Below, piece after piece: positions 1 through 8,114 of a stretch of DNA of 64,000 nucleotides. This DNA is from Terrirubrum flagellatum (GTDB taxonomy: Bacteria; Pseudomonadota; Alphaproteobacteria; Rhizobiales; Beijerinckiaceae), in assembly GCF_022059845.1 (NCBI RefSeq), contig NZ_CP091851.1, forward strand, positions 4,887,501-4,951,500, given 5' to 3'. Below the pieces are notes generated by a model. The model worked only from the letters and a program-made list of their open reading frames with translations, made no database searches and was not told the DNA's origin. The translations under genes and the position numbers were made by a program. The stretch's first letter is position 1. Each line of letters opens with the position of its first letter.

Positions 1-951
1 GACAATGTCATCGCGGCGGCGTTCGACACAGCGGCGAAGCTGTTCGACATCCGCTTCGAGGAGCGCTTCGATCTGCCGAAATATCATCCTGATATCAGGT
101 TCTGGGAGGTGAAGACCTCGCATGGCCAGCCGGTCGGGCTGTTCATCGGGGATTATTTCGCGCGGCCGTCCAAGCGCAGCGGCGCCTGGATGAGCTCTTT
201 CCGCAGTCAGGAGAAGCTCGCCGGCGAGATCAGACCGATCATCGTCAATGTGATGAATTTCGCGAAGGGCGATCCGACGCTGTTGTCGGTCGATGATGCG
301 CGCACATTGTTCCATGAGTTCGGCCACGGGCTGCACGGTCTTCTATCCGATGTGACCTATCCCTCGCTGTCAGGCACGAGCGTGGCGCGCGATTTCGTCG
401 AGTTGCCGTCACAGCTCTACGAGCACTGGTTTATGCGGCCGGAAATCCTGTCGCGCTTCGCCACGCATTATCAGACCGGCGAGCCGATGCCGCAGACGCT
501 GATCAACAAGGTGATTGGCGCGAAGACCTTCAATCAGGGTTTCGCCACCGTCGAATATTGCTCGTCGGCGCTGGTCGATCTCGCTTTCCATTTGACTGAT
601 GGCTCGCAGCCGATCGATCCGCTGGCGTTCGAAGCGGCGGAATTGAAGCGCATCGGCATGCCCTCTGCGATCGTGATGCGGCATCGCACGCCGCATTTCT
701 CGCACATCTTCTCCGGCGACGGCTATTCCGCCGGTTACTACTCCTATCTCTGGTCCGAGGTGCTGGACGCCGATGCGTTCGACGCGTTCGAGGAGACCGG
801 CGACGTGTTCGACGCGGAGGCGGCGGAGCGGCTGAAGCAGTTCATCTACAGCGCCGGCGACAGCCGTGATCCGGCCGAACTCTACAAGGCGTTCCGCGGC
901 CGCATGCCCTCGATTGAACCGCTGTTGAGAAAGCGCGGACTGGCGGCGTGA
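1..951 (+). CDS. dcp: Peptidyl-dipeptidase Dcp-like M3 metallopeptidase (5' truncated)
   Basis: The reading frame is open from base 1, so the start lies outside the window; only the C-terminal 316 residues are present. The zinc motif HEFGH is encoded at 313-327, and the downstream stretch with YPSLSGT and DFVELPSQ followed by EHW is typical of the Dcp branch of M3 peptidases. The family removes dipeptides from peptide C termini, usually in the cytoplasm, and helps recycle short peptides. The stop lies one base before the next gene, so the two may be co-transcribed. The assignment to Dcp rather than oligopeptidase A rests on the tyrosine-rich GYSAGYYSYLWSEV region and remains a family-level inference. 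Confidence 0.9.
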   Translation, partial: DNVIAAAFDTAAKLFDIRFEERFDLPKYHPDIRFWEVKTSHGQPVGLFIGDYFARPSKRSGAWMSSFRSQEKLAGEIRPIIVNVMNFAKGDPTLLSVDDARTLFHEFGHGLHGLLSDVTYPSLSGTSVARDFVELPSQLYEHWFMRPEILSRFATHYQTGEPMPQTLINKVIGAKTFNQGFATVEYCSSALVDLAFHLTDGSQPIDPLAFEAAELKRIGMPSAIVMRHRTPHFSHIFSGDGYSAGYYSYLWSEVLDADAFDAFEETGDVFDAEAAERLKQFIYSAGDSRDPAELYKAFRGRMPSIEPLLRKRGLAA

Positions 952-952
952 G

Positions 953-1507
953 ATGGGCGACGCGCTTCTTTCCTCAACCGGAGACGCAGGCCTCCGGCGG
1001 GCGCGACAATCGCGCGGCATGAAGCAGGGACATCTGGCGGAGCTGATTGGCGTCGCGCAGACGACGATTTCCCGTTGGGAAAAGGGCGAATTGCGCATCA
1101 CGGACGCGCAGCGCGATGCCATCAGGCGCGCGCTGGCGCTCGCGCCCGACGAACCGCAGGATGCCGCGCTGAAGCGACTTGTTGAATCCTCGGAAAGCAA
1201 GGTGCATCTGATCTGCGACCGGACGCATCGGCTGATCGCAGCGTCCAAGGCGCGCGCCGCGGAATGGCGCATTGCGCGGGAGACAGCGATTGGTCGCTCG
1301 CTGTTCGCCTTCGCGTCGCCGCGCATCCGCGCCGCTGAGCAATCGCTCGATGTGCTTGGCTGGCGCGAGGGCCGTGTCTCTCATCTTGTCATTGAAACTG
1401 ATGCGAATCTGGATCGCGATATTCCGATCGAGCCGGGGCTGGTGCGCTGGGAGCGCATCGAACTTGCGAATGGCGCCGCGCGACGGCTGGTGACAACGAT
1501 CGGCTAG
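953..1507 (+). CDS. XRE-family transcriptional regulator
   Basis: This 184-residue protein has an N-terminal helix-turn-helix of the XRE/Cro type at about residues 14-62, visible in the pattern KQGHLAELIGVAQTTISRWE. The remaining 120 residues look like a small sensor domain, possibly PAS-like (a DRTHRLIAAS strand followed by a helix containing AAEWRIAR), but no ligand can be named. The ATG lies one base after the stop of the upstream peptidase gene, suggesting co-transcription or translational coupling. No target is evident nearby. Confidence 0.75.
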   Translation: MGDALLSSTGDAGLRRARQSRGMKQGHLAELIGVAQTTISRWEKGELRITDAQRDAIRRALALAPDEPQDAALKRLVESSESKVHLICDRTHRLIAASKARAAEWRIARETAIGRSLFAFASPRIRAAEQSLDVLGWREGRVSHLVIETDANLDRDIPIEPGLVRWERIELANGAARRLVTTIG

Positions 1508-1554
1508 AGCGGCAGGCGTTCAAATTGAATCGCCGCGCCGCTCTGGCTTTTCGT

Positions 1555-1607
1555 TTGTCGCAACGTATTTACGGAAAACCGGTTCCCCACTTTTCCGCAC
1601 GTTGCTC
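1555..1607. repeat. Dispersed palindromic repeat, copy 1
   Basis: On the minus strand this reads GAGCAACGTGCGGAAAAG followed by TGGGGAACCGGTTTTCCG, the same unit as at 32225-32277 and 43632-43684. GCGGAAAA and TTTTCCG pair around the GGAACC core. Similarity with the copy at 43632 continues through ACGTTGCGACAAA on the other side, so these two are the closer pair. It lies between the XRE gene and the epimerase gene and does not code for protein. Confidence 0.75.
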
Positions 1608-1686
1608 CAGATCAACGCATATCTTATGCGTGGCCCGGCGGCTGCGCCGCGGCTAGATCAGACGTTTCGATGCGACGAGACGGATC

Positions 1687-2670
1687 ATGAAAGCACTGGT
1701 GACGGGAAGCTCGGGCCATCTCGGCGAGGCGCTGGTCCGCACGCTGCGCCAGCGCGGCGACGAGGTTATCTCGATCGACATCCTGCCCGGCGCATTCACG
1801 ACGCATGTCGGCTCGATCGTCGATCGCGATTTTGTTGCGCAACGCATCGCGGGCGTGGAAGTGGTCTTTCACGCCGCGACGCTGCACAAGCCGCATGTGG
1901 CGACGCATAGCCGGCAGGAGTTCATCGACGTCAATGTGACGGGAACGCTCAACCTTCTGGAGGAGGTGGTTGCGGCCGGCGTGAAGTCCTTCATCTTCAC
2001 AAGCACGACAAGCGTGTTCGGCGACGCGCTGTCGCCCGCGAAAGGCGAGCCAGCCGCCTGGATCACGGAAGATGTGACGCCGATCCCGAAGAACATCTAT
2101 GGCGTGACAAAGGCGGCGGCGGAGGACCTCTGCCAGCTCTTCCATCGCAATCAGAAGCTGCCATGCCTTGTGCTGCGGACGTCGCGCTTCTTCCCCGAGG
2201 AAGACGACAACGCTGACATGCGCGCCGCGTTCTCGGACGCGAATTTGAAGACGAACGAATTCCTGCATCGTCGCATCGACATCGAGGATATTGTCGACGC
2301 CCACCTTCTCGCGGCGGAGCAGGCGCAGCGGATCGGGTTTCGTCGCTACATCATCAGCGCGACGACGCCGTTCCTACGCGAAGATATCGATGCCTTGCGT
2401 GAGAACGCCGCCGAGGCCGTCGCGCGTCGCGTTCCCGGTTGCGAAGCGATCTATGAGAAGCTCGGCTGGCGCCTGCCCGACGAGATCGGCCGCGTCTATG
2501 TCAATGCGCGCGCCCGCGAGGAGCTCGGCTGGAGGCCGCGCCATGACTTCGCATCGATCCTGAAGCGGCTCGCAGCCGGCGAAGATCCGCGCAGCGCGCT
2601 TGCGCAAGCGATCGGATCGAAGGGCTATCACGCCGAGACGTTTTCGGAGGGGCCGTATCCTGTCGAATAA
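1687..2670 (+). CDS. NAD-dependent epimerase/dehydratase (extended SDR)
   Basis: The 327-residue protein begins with the Rossmann motif TGSSGHLG at residues 6-13, typical of extended short-chain dehydrogenases that act on nucleotide sugars or related substrates. The catalytic YxxxK is seen as YGVTK near residue 138, preceded by the STTSVFGD serine segment near residue 101. Length and motifs are complete. The substrate cannot be read from the sequence. The gene stands alone, with a dispersed palindromic repeat in the 180 bases upstream. No clear Shine-Dalgarno sequence precedes the ATG. Confidence 0.85.
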   Translation: MKALVTGSSGHLGEALVRTLRQRGDEVISIDILPGAFTTHVGSIVDRDFVAQRIAGVEVVFHAATLHKPHVATHSRQEFIDVNVTGTLNLLEEVVAAGVKSFIFTSTTSVFGDALSPAKGEPAAWITEDVTPIPKNIYGVTKAAAEDLCQLFHRNQKLPCLVLRTSRFFPEEDDNADMRAAFSDANLKTNEFLHRRIDIEDIVDAHLLAAEQAQRIGFRRYIISATTPFLREDIDALRENAAEAVARRVPGCEAIYEKLGWRLPDEIGRVYVNARAREELGWRPRHDFASILKRLAAGEDPRSALAQAIGSKGYHAETFSEGPYPVE

Positions 2671-2781
2671 CGCCCGACGAGCGCCGGCGCTTCGAGGCCG
2701 ATGGCGTTTCTGCGACGGACGCCAGAAGCGCCTCATGTTAAATCCATGGCGCGACGCGCGACATATCCGGAGCTATCAGCC

Positions 2782-3168
2782 ATGAAGTCTGTCATGCGCG
2801 GCGGCTTTTGCAGGCGCTCATCGATCGCAATCGCGCTTGCCGCAATGCTGGTCGGGCGTTCCATGTCGTCGTTTGCGGCGGGGCCCAGCCATCCCTCTGA
2901 TGTCGCCGCCGTGATTGGGTTTCTGCTCCGCGTTCACGAGGGCGCATGCCCGGGAATAAGCTTCGATCCCCTTGTCATGTCGAAGATGATCGATCCCAAG
3001 GGGATTTCGCTGGACCTCGTCAAACGCAGGTTCAGGAAGAAATTCGATGTGAGCTACGCCGAAGCCGGTTCGCGCATCGCGGTTGAAGGCGTTCCCGCTT
3101 ATTGCGAGCTGGTCAGGTCTTTTTTTGGCAAGACCCCCGGAGAGTTTCCGGGCCTGACGATCCAATAG
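2782..3168 (+). CDS. Hypothetical exported protein
   Basis: A 128-residue protein of unknown function. The chosen start gives a good signal peptide (basic MKSVMRGGFCRRSS followed by IAIALAAMLVG and a cleavage site near SSFAAG) and has GGAG nine bases upstream; in-frame ATGs at 2701 and 2746 would bury the signal. The mature part has two cysteines (in GACPGIS and AYCELV) that could form a disulfide. No family was recognised. The neighbouring genes give no functional clue. Confidence 0.6.
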   Translation: MKSVMRGGFCRRSSIAIALAAMLVGRSMSSFAAGPSHPSDVAAVIGFLLRVHEGACPGISFDPLVMSKMIDPKGISLDLVKRRFRKKFDVSYAEAGSRIAVEGVPAYCELVRSFFGKTPGEFPGLTIQ

Positions 3169-3333
3169 GCGATCGGGAGCATTTTCGCCCTGGGAGCGCC
3201 GGCCGATATCTGAAATCGCCCGGCCGGTCTTGAGGCGGCCCGGACTCTTCCCGTTCATGTCAGCCATGCTATGTGCGGGAAACCTTTCCGGCCGCTCTGG
3301 TCGCCCGCCCCGCCCGTCGCAGCGAGGAGTTTC

Positions 3334-4017
3334 ATGCCGCGCCTTGTCCCGGTCCTGTTCGCCGCGGTGTCCAGCCTTGCCCTTTCAGCCTGCTCCGGCT
3401 CGGGGCGGTTCGATTCCTTTCCGGGTTTCGGCGGCGGGTCGCGCATTGCAGCCGCGCCCGAACCGGAGCCCGCGCCCATGGCCATTCCGCGCACAGGCGC
3501 CGTGACCAGCGAGCCCCTGCCGCCGCCCTCCTATCCCGGCGGCGGACCCGCGACGATTCCGGGCCAGGGGCCGTCAACCACGATTGGCGGCGCGCCGGTC
3601 AATCCGCAGGTTTCCGGCCTGCCTCCGACCACGCCGGGCGCCTATCCCCCCACCGCTGCGCCGGGTTCCCCCGTGGGGACTGGCTTGCCGCCGGTCGCCT
3701 CCGCGCCGCCGCCGGCTCCCCCTGCGCCGCCTTCATCATCGACAAGACTGGCGGCGGTCGGCACCTGGACCGCGCGGGAAGCAACGGGCGGCTCCTGCCG
3801 CGTGACGCTGTCGAGCGCCTCCTCGCTTGACCTCTACCGCGCGTCGGCCTCCGGCTGCGAAAACAAGGACCTGCAACGGATCAACGCCTGGAAGCAGGAA
3901 GGCAACGAGATCTATCTCTATTCCGCCGGCTCGGTCGTCGCGCGGATGCCGGCGGGCGGCGCGAGCATGAGCGGCGCGCTGTCGCGTTCCGGCGCGCCGA
4001 TCACTCTGTCGCGCTGA
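3334..4017 (+). CDS. AprI/Inh-type metalloprotease-inhibitor-like lipoprotein
   Basis: The 227-residue product starts with a lipoprotein signal; the lipobox LSAC is at about residues 17-20, so it is probably lipid-anchored in the envelope. Residues 30-145 form a low-complexity proline/glycine-rich linker. The C-terminal 85 residues, beginning at VGTWTAREATGGSCRVTL and holding two cysteines, resemble the AprI/Inh beta-barrel that in known members inhibits secreted metalloproteases. The start at 3334 has GAGGA upstream and is preferred over 3271. The 3' end overlaps the convergent GNAT gene by 17 bases. Inhibitor activity is inferred only from the fold. Confidence 0.75.
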   Translation: MPRLVPVLFAAVSSLALSACSGSGRFDSFPGFGGGSRIAAAPEPEPAPMAIPRTGAVTSEPLPPPSYPGGGPATIPGQGPSTTIGGAPVNPQVSGLPPTTPGAYPPTAAPGSPVGTGLPPVASAPPPAPPAPPSSSTRLAAVGTWTAREATGGSCRVTLSSASSLDLYRASASGCENKDLQRINAWKQEGNEIYLYSAGSVVARMPAGGASMSGALSRSGAPITLSR

Positions 4018-4657
4018 TCTTCTCCGCGCCGGATTTGTCCGGCGCGCGAACAATCGCCGGCAGCTTCAGCGATTCCGCAAGCGGCGGCAGGCCGGCGAAC
4101 GCGCGCTGCGTGTCGAACACGGCGGTCGCGAAGCTGATCGCCTCATCCGCGGCTTCGCGCCAGCGCGACACGAAGGTCGCGCGCGGCGCCTCGACCACGC
4201 CGAGCGTATCGGGCGCGAGCCGGACAATCTCGCCGTCGAATTTCCGCGTCAGCGCCTGCATGCCGATATTGTTCGGCAGGCAGATCACCAGGATGCGGCT
4301 GACGCCGCGATTGCGCGCCGCGCCGATGATGCGGCTGAACAGCTCCGACGCGATTCCCTTGCGACGCCAGTCGGGCTCGACGCTGAAGGCGGCTTCCGCC
4401 TCGCGTTCGACATCATCGGTCAGGATGCGCAGCTCCGCCGTGGCGCGCAGCTCGCCGCCGACGAAATAGCCGAACATGACGCCATCGAGTGTGAAAGCGC
4501 GCTCGGCGTATTCGCGCAGGAACGTCTCCGACACGGCGCCGCCGAAGCGGTTGCGCCGGCTGTCGACATCGAGACGGAGGAGGTGGGCCTCGAATGGGGC
4601 GCGGTCGGAGGGACCAAGCCGCCTGAACAGACCGCGAAAAAACTGACGTTGCGCCAT
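4001..4657 (-). CDS. GNAT-family N-acetyltransferase
   Basis: The protein of about 218 residues carries a GNAT fold: an acceptor-side strand (GYFVGGELRATAELRI), then the acetyl-CoA loop in EPDWRRKGIASELFSRII, which matches the Q/RxxGxG/A motif A. The C-terminal 60 residues (from the VSRWREA segment) form a helical tail outside the core domain. The second of two adjacent ATGs is preferred because GAGG lies six bases upstream; the first is at 4660. Substrate unknown; it could be a small molecule or a protein amine. It is convergent with the Inh-type lipoprotein gene. Confidence 0.8.
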   Translation of the reverse strand: MAQRQFFRGLFRRLGPSDRAPFEAHLLRLDVDSRRNRFGGAVSETFLREYAERAFTLDGVMFGYFVGGELRATAELRILTDDVEREAEAAFSVEPDWRRKGIASELFSRIIGAARNRGVSRILVICLPNNIGMQALTRKFDGEIVRLAPDTLGVVEAPRATFVSRWREAADEAISFATAVFDTQRAFAGLPPLAESLKLPAIVRAPDKSGAEKISATE

Positions 4658-4777
4658 CATGGACCTCGTTCGGCTTTCGCCCGGAATCGAGGCGCTTCTT
4701 CCCAAGACCTTATATTGTGCAGCGCAACATCACTGCAAGAGCCATGTGGCGTGCGCATGGCGCTGATGTGACCTCAG

Positions 4778-5332
4778 TTAATTTCGTGGAGCTGGCGAGG
4801 CGTCGGATATTCCGGCAAGCGCCGCCGCGTGAAGCTCGGCGGAGGGTTGGCTGAAGCAGCAGAAGATCACTTCCCGCAGGGAGGTCCCGGCCGCCACAGC
4901 GACAGCCTCGGGGACGGCGATCCCGGCCGCGCGATCGGCGGGAAAGCCGTAGATTCCGGTCGAGATCGCGGGAAAGGCGATGGAGCCGAGCTCCCTTTTA
5001 GCGGCGAGTTCGATCGATCTGACATAGCAGGAGGCAAGCAGCGCATCTTCGTTGGCGTCGCCGCCTTGCCAGACCGGGCCGACCGTGTGGATGACATGGC
5101 GCGCCTTCAGCCGATGGCCGCTGGTGATCTTCGCCTGGCCGGTTTTACACCCGTTGAGCATCCGACACTCGATGGCAAGGTCGGGGCCGGCGGCGCGATG
5201 GATGGCCCCGTCGACCCCGCCGCCGCCGAGCAGCGAGGAGTTTGCGGCGTTGACGATGGCGTCGACGTCGAGCCGCGTGATGTCGCCGATCACAACAGAA
5301 AATGAGACGGCGCCGATTGTTCTCGTCATCAT
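4778..5332 (-). CDS. Macrodomain protein, O-acetyl-ADP-ribose deacetylase type
   Basis: This 184-residue protein is a single macrodomain of the MacroD/YmdB type. The ADP-ribose-binding signatures are present: [19 protein letters not shown], the glycine-rich [10 protein letters not shown], and [12 protein letters not shown]. Known members hydrolyse O-acetyl-ADP-ribose or remove mono-ADP-ribose from acidic residues of proteins. The start is placed at the first of two methionines before TRTIGAVSF, with GAGG nine bases upstream; a longer frame would overlap the divergent GST gene. The same genome region carries a candidate ADP-ribosyltransferase at 44407, but the two are 39 kb apart. Confidence 0.88.
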   Translation of the reverse strand: MMTRTIGAVSFSVVIGDITRLDVDAIVNAANSSLLGGGGVDGAIHRAAGPDLAIECRMLNGCKTGQAKITSGHRLKARHVIHTVGPVWQGGDANEDALLASCYVRSIELAAKRELGSIAFPAISTGIYGFPADRAAGIAVPEAVAVAAGTSLREVIFCCFSQPSAELHAAALAGISDASPAPRN

Positions 5333-5432
5333 GGGCTTAAGCCTCGCTTGGGGCGACGCGGCGCGGGCTGACGCGCCGCGGGCGATGGACTGAATCTCCT
5401 CCGGCGGAGATTCGCAAATTGGGGAGGGCATG

Positions 5433-6059
5433 ATGGCCGAATACCGGCTGCATTGTTTTGGCGAATCGGGGAACGCGTACAAGGCCGCGCTCATGCTCGC
5501 TGTGTCAGGCGCCGACTGGGAGCGCGTTCCCGTCGACTACTTCAACGGCCAGACGCGCACGCCAGACTTTCGCGAGGAGATCAATGCGATGGGCGAGGTG
5601 CCGGTGCTCGAGCACAGGGGCCGCAAGCTGTCGCAGTCAGGCGTGATCCTCACCTATCTTGCGGAGCAGACCGGCAAGTTCGGCCCGCGCGACGATGACG
5701 AGCGCTACGAGATCCTGCGCTGGATGCTGTTCGATAATCACAAATTCACCAGCTACTACGCGACGCTGCGCTTTCAATTCGGCATCCAGAAAACCGGCGA
5801 GACGGCGGTGACGGAGTTTTTGCGAACACGCGCGCTTTCCGCCTATCAGATCGTGGAGAAGCAGCTTGGCGATCGCGAATTTCTTCTCGGCGATCGTCCG
5901 ACGATCGCGGATTTCTCACTCGCGGGCTATGTCTATTATCCCGAAGAGACGGGAATCGATCTTGGCCAGTTTCCTGCGATCGCAGGCTGGAAAACGCGCA
6001 TCGCCGCGCTGCCGGGATGGCAGGCGCCTTACGACCTCATGCCGCGCGCGCAGTCATGA
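5433..6059 (+). CDS. Glutathione S-transferase family protein
   Basis: The 208-residue protein has the two-domain GST layout. The thioredoxin-like N-terminal domain holds GEVPVLEH and the glutathione-binding [13 protein letters not shown], where QS matches the usual ES/QS contact. The all-helical C-terminal domain includes [17 protein letters not shown], the conserved N-capping box. The second of two consecutive ATGs is chosen because GGAGG is five bases upstream. Probably cytosolic detoxification or glutathione conjugation; the substrate is unknown. It is transcribed divergently from the macrodomain gene, so they share a promoter region of about 100 bases. Confidence 0.85.
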   Translation: MAEYRLHCFGESGNAYKAALMLAVSGADWERVPVDYFNGQTRTPDFREEINAMGEVPVLEHRGRKLSQSGVILTYLAEQTGKFGPRDDDERYEILRWMLFDNHKFTSYYATLRFQFGIQKTGETAVTEFLRTRALSAYQIVEKQLGDREFLLGDRPTIADFSLAGYVYYPEETGIDLGQFPAIAGWKTRIAALPGWQAPYDLMPRAQS

Positions 6060-6063
6060 GAAA

Positions 6064-6095
6064 CGCGCGATCGCAACCGTCGCTGCGATCGCGCG
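6064..6095. terminator. Hairpin between convergent genes
   Basis: A 12-bp perfect stem (arms CGCGCGATCGCA at 6064-6075 and its complement at 6084-6095) with an 8-base loop lies five bases after the GST stop. There is no T-tract on either side, so it may be a weak bidirectional terminator or an mRNA 3'-end stabiliser. Confidence 0.4.
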
Positions 6096-6123
6096 CTCTG
6101 GATGATTCGACGATGCGCCGCGA

Positions 6124-6405
6124 TCAGGCGCCGAGAATGTGCTTGATGATCGTGTCGGACTGATTGAACGGATTGACTTCCTGTACGGGCGCGGCCTCCG
6201 GTGCCGGGCGCGTCATCGCGTGCATGGGGACGCGCGCGTGATGAACCGTGCGATGAGCGGGATGCTCCACGGCGGCGACGGTGACGGGTTGAGCCGGCGG
6301 CGCGCTGTCCATCACCGCATTGTCGATCACATTATCGCCGGCGGCGTAGGCCGGCGCGATCGCGACGAGCGAAGCAAAGGCAAGAGCGGAAGCAAACGCT
6401 TTCAT
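6124..6405 (-). CDS. Small exported protein, NAVxD family member A
   Basis: A 93-residue protein with a clear signal peptide (MKAFASALAFASLVAIAPAYA) and a strong Shine-Dalgarno AAGGAGGA before the ATG. The mature part is histidine- and proline-rich in the middle (HPAHRTVHHARVPMHAM). Right after the cleavage site it has GDNVIDNAVMD, which matches GENPIQNAVKD at the same place in the next gene, so the two are probably paralogous. No known family was recognised; the function is unknown. The His-rich stretch might bind metal, which is only a guess. Confidence 0.7.
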   Translation of the reverse strand: MKAFASALAFASLVAIAPAYAAGDNVIDNAVMDSAPPAQPVTVAAVEHPAHRTVHHARVPMHAMTRPAPEAAPVQEVNPFNQSDTIIKHILGA

Positions 6406-6868
6406 GAGACATCCTCCTTTTGACGACCGCTCGCTTGCGAGCGGATGCGTTCACAATGCGGAGGGCGCACAATGGGCGCCAATCACGGAAATGTGCGCGG
6501 CGCTGAGATAGCCGCTGCGAATCTGCAGAAATCAGCGCTTCTCACTGCAAATCACGCCTGCGCGATTTTGGCCGGCTGCGGCTCTTTTCCGCAGCCCCGA
6601 ATCTTTGTGGCGAGCGCGAAGCAAATTTCCGGCGACATTCTGAAACATGCCGATTCCGCATGCTGCGATCACGAAGGCGCGGCGAAGCTATGGCGACAAC
6701 AGGCGATGCGCGCAAATGCCGCGCGACAAGTTGGCGTGCAGGAGCAGCGGCTGCTGCAACTTCCGTGATTTGAGTCACGCTCTCGCGATTTTCTCTCGCC
6801 ACCGTCCATGTGAACATGAAAAAGCCGCGCCCGGGAGGCGCGGCTTCAAAAGATCGGAGCGGAGTCGC
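6406..6868. other. 463-base intergenic region
   Basis: This gap between two small exported-protein genes holds the Shine-Dalgarno of the first gene near 6412-6419 and the terminator of the second at 6819-6846. The middle part (6480-6800) is more AT-rich than its surroundings. Open frames of about 90-107 codons exist on both strands but have no ribosome binding site and no plausible protein composition. No further feature is seen. Confidence 0.5.
6819..6846 (-). terminator. Rho-independent terminator
   Basis: Read on the minus strand: a 10-bp perfect stem (AAGCCGCGCC, 5-base loop, GGCGCGGCTT) ending in a run of five T. It lies 23 bases beyond the stop of the exported-protein gene at 6869-7186 and should end its transcript. 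Confidence 0.85.
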
Positions 6869-7186
6869 TCAGTCCATATATTCGTAGGTTGGATAGGAGT
6901 CGCCGTAGTAATCGCCGGGATAGGAGCGATACACGGTCACCGGCGCGGAGTAATAACGCGAAGAGCCATAATAGCCGGCACCATCATAACCATAGGCGGG
7001 CCGCTCATAACGATAGGACTGCCCCATTGCGCGAGCGTAGGATCGCGCGCCGGGCAACTCGTAACGGCCGGTCCTCATCATCTGATGATCCTTGACCGCG
7101 TTCTGGATGGGATTTTCGCCTTCCGCGAAGGCTGGCGCCGCGACCGTCAGGGTCGCGAGGGCCGTCAGGGTCGCAACGAGTTTCAT
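6869..7186 (-). CDS. Small exported protein, NAVxD family member B
   Basis: A 105-residue protein with a signal peptide (MKLVATLTALATLTVAAPAFA) and a good ribosome binding site (TTGAGGAGT). The mature protein begins EGENPIQNAVKDHQMM, sharing the pattern GxNxIxNAVxD with the product of 6124-6405. The C-terminal half is unusually tyrosine-rich (more than 15 Tyr in about 60 residues, in patches such as YYGSSRYYSAP) with glycine and serine, as in some structural surface proteins. Function unknown. It has its own terminator and so is probably a single-gene transcript. Confidence 0.7.
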   Translation of the reverse strand: MKLVATLTALATLTVAAPAFAEGENPIQNAVKDHQMMRTGRYELPGARSYARAMGQSYRYERPAYGYDGAGYYGSSRYYSAPVTVYRSYPGDYYGDSYPTYEYMD

Positions 7187-7305
7187 ATGTCACTCCTCAA
7201 GCAGCGATGGCGTGGCCGTCGATCACAGCCTCGTCTCTTCCGGTAATCGCCGCGTCGCGCGGGTGTTCCGTCGACGCGCAGCGAATTGGAGCGCTTTCGA
7301 AATGG

Positions 7306-7334
7306 CGACGCCGCGCCCAAAGAGCGCGGCGTCG
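7306..7334. terminator. Strong hairpin, possible terminator
   Basis: An 11-bp perfect stem (CGACGCCGCGC at 7306-7316 and its complement at 7324-7334) with a 7-base loop. On the plus strand ACTTTTG follows; on the minus strand the T-tract is poor. It lies 32 bases beyond the stop of the minus-strand gene at 7366 and most likely ends that transcript. Confidence 0.5.
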
Positions 7335-7365
7335 ACTTTTGTTAACGAGTGCGATGTCCGCGATT

Positions 7366-7644
7366 TTAGCGAACGCGTGCGCGAGGCGCGTAGAAGATGT
7401 TCGCCGTTTGCCCGTCGCGGATCGCCACGCCGACATTGTCCTTCGCGAACGGCGCTTGCGGCGCATAGGCTTGAGCGTCGAATTGCGGAACGGCGACAGG
7501 CGCAAGCCGCGCTGTGCGGGCCTGGGCGATCATGTCGAAATGGACCTTGTAGTCGTCGAGGCCGCGACCGCCATCGGCCAGCGCATAGGCAGGCGAAAGC
7601 GCAAGAATCGCCGCAGCGGCGACCCACTTCAGTGAGGTTTTCAT
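7366..7644 (-). CDS. Small exported protein of unknown function
   Basis: The 92-residue product has a signal peptide (MKTSLKWVAAAAILALSPAYA) and the mature part starts ADGGRGLDDYKVHFDMIAQAR. The start at 7644 has GGAG six bases upstream; longer versions in the same frame reach 7857 but place the signal peptide in the interior. It is the third of three consecutive minus-strand genes for small exported proteins, but it lacks the NAVxD pattern of the other two. No family was recognised. Confidence 0.65.
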   Translation of the reverse strand: MKTSLKWVAAAAILALSPAYALADGGRGLDDYKVHFDMIAQARTARLAPVAVPQFDAQAYAPQAPFAKDNVGVAIRDGQTANIFYAPRARVR

Positions 7645-8114
7645 GATTTGCTCCATCACGGCGACCGGTTCGAGCGTCGAAGGCGATCGGCGGCCGTCTG
7701 TGATCCCAAGGTAGGAACGGCGCCTCGCGGCCGCCAATCGCCCCTTCTCCCGCATATGCAAATGAATTAGGCGCCGCTGGTCCGCCCGGCCGCGGCCATG
7801 CAAAGCCGACTTATGATGGCGGGACATTTGCGTGAGCCGATTTGCGGGCAAGAACAAATGATTGGCGTCTGGCGGCGGCTCGGCGTTGTGATCCGGGCGA
7901 CGCCGCTGACGGACCGATTCAGCAAATGTCAGCCGCGAATCTCGTCGGCTGAGATATGCGTCATGCGCATGGAATAAACCGCCGCCCGCCTAAGTGATGC
8001 GCATTTTGGCCGGCTGACGGCGAGCCGCGGCAGGTGGTCGCTCCGCGCGAGAGTGTTGCCTGACGCCTGTCCGGCGTGCGATGGCGCAATCACGCCGCCA
8101 GCCTTCCTCCCCTG
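7645..8114. other. 470-base intergenic region upstream of zapE
   Basis: This divergent gap should contain promoters for the small exported-protein gene and for zapE. I see no clear palindrome, terminator, RNA gene or convincing open frame. A GTG at 8076 is in frame with zapE and could lengthen it by 13 residues. Confidence 0.4.
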
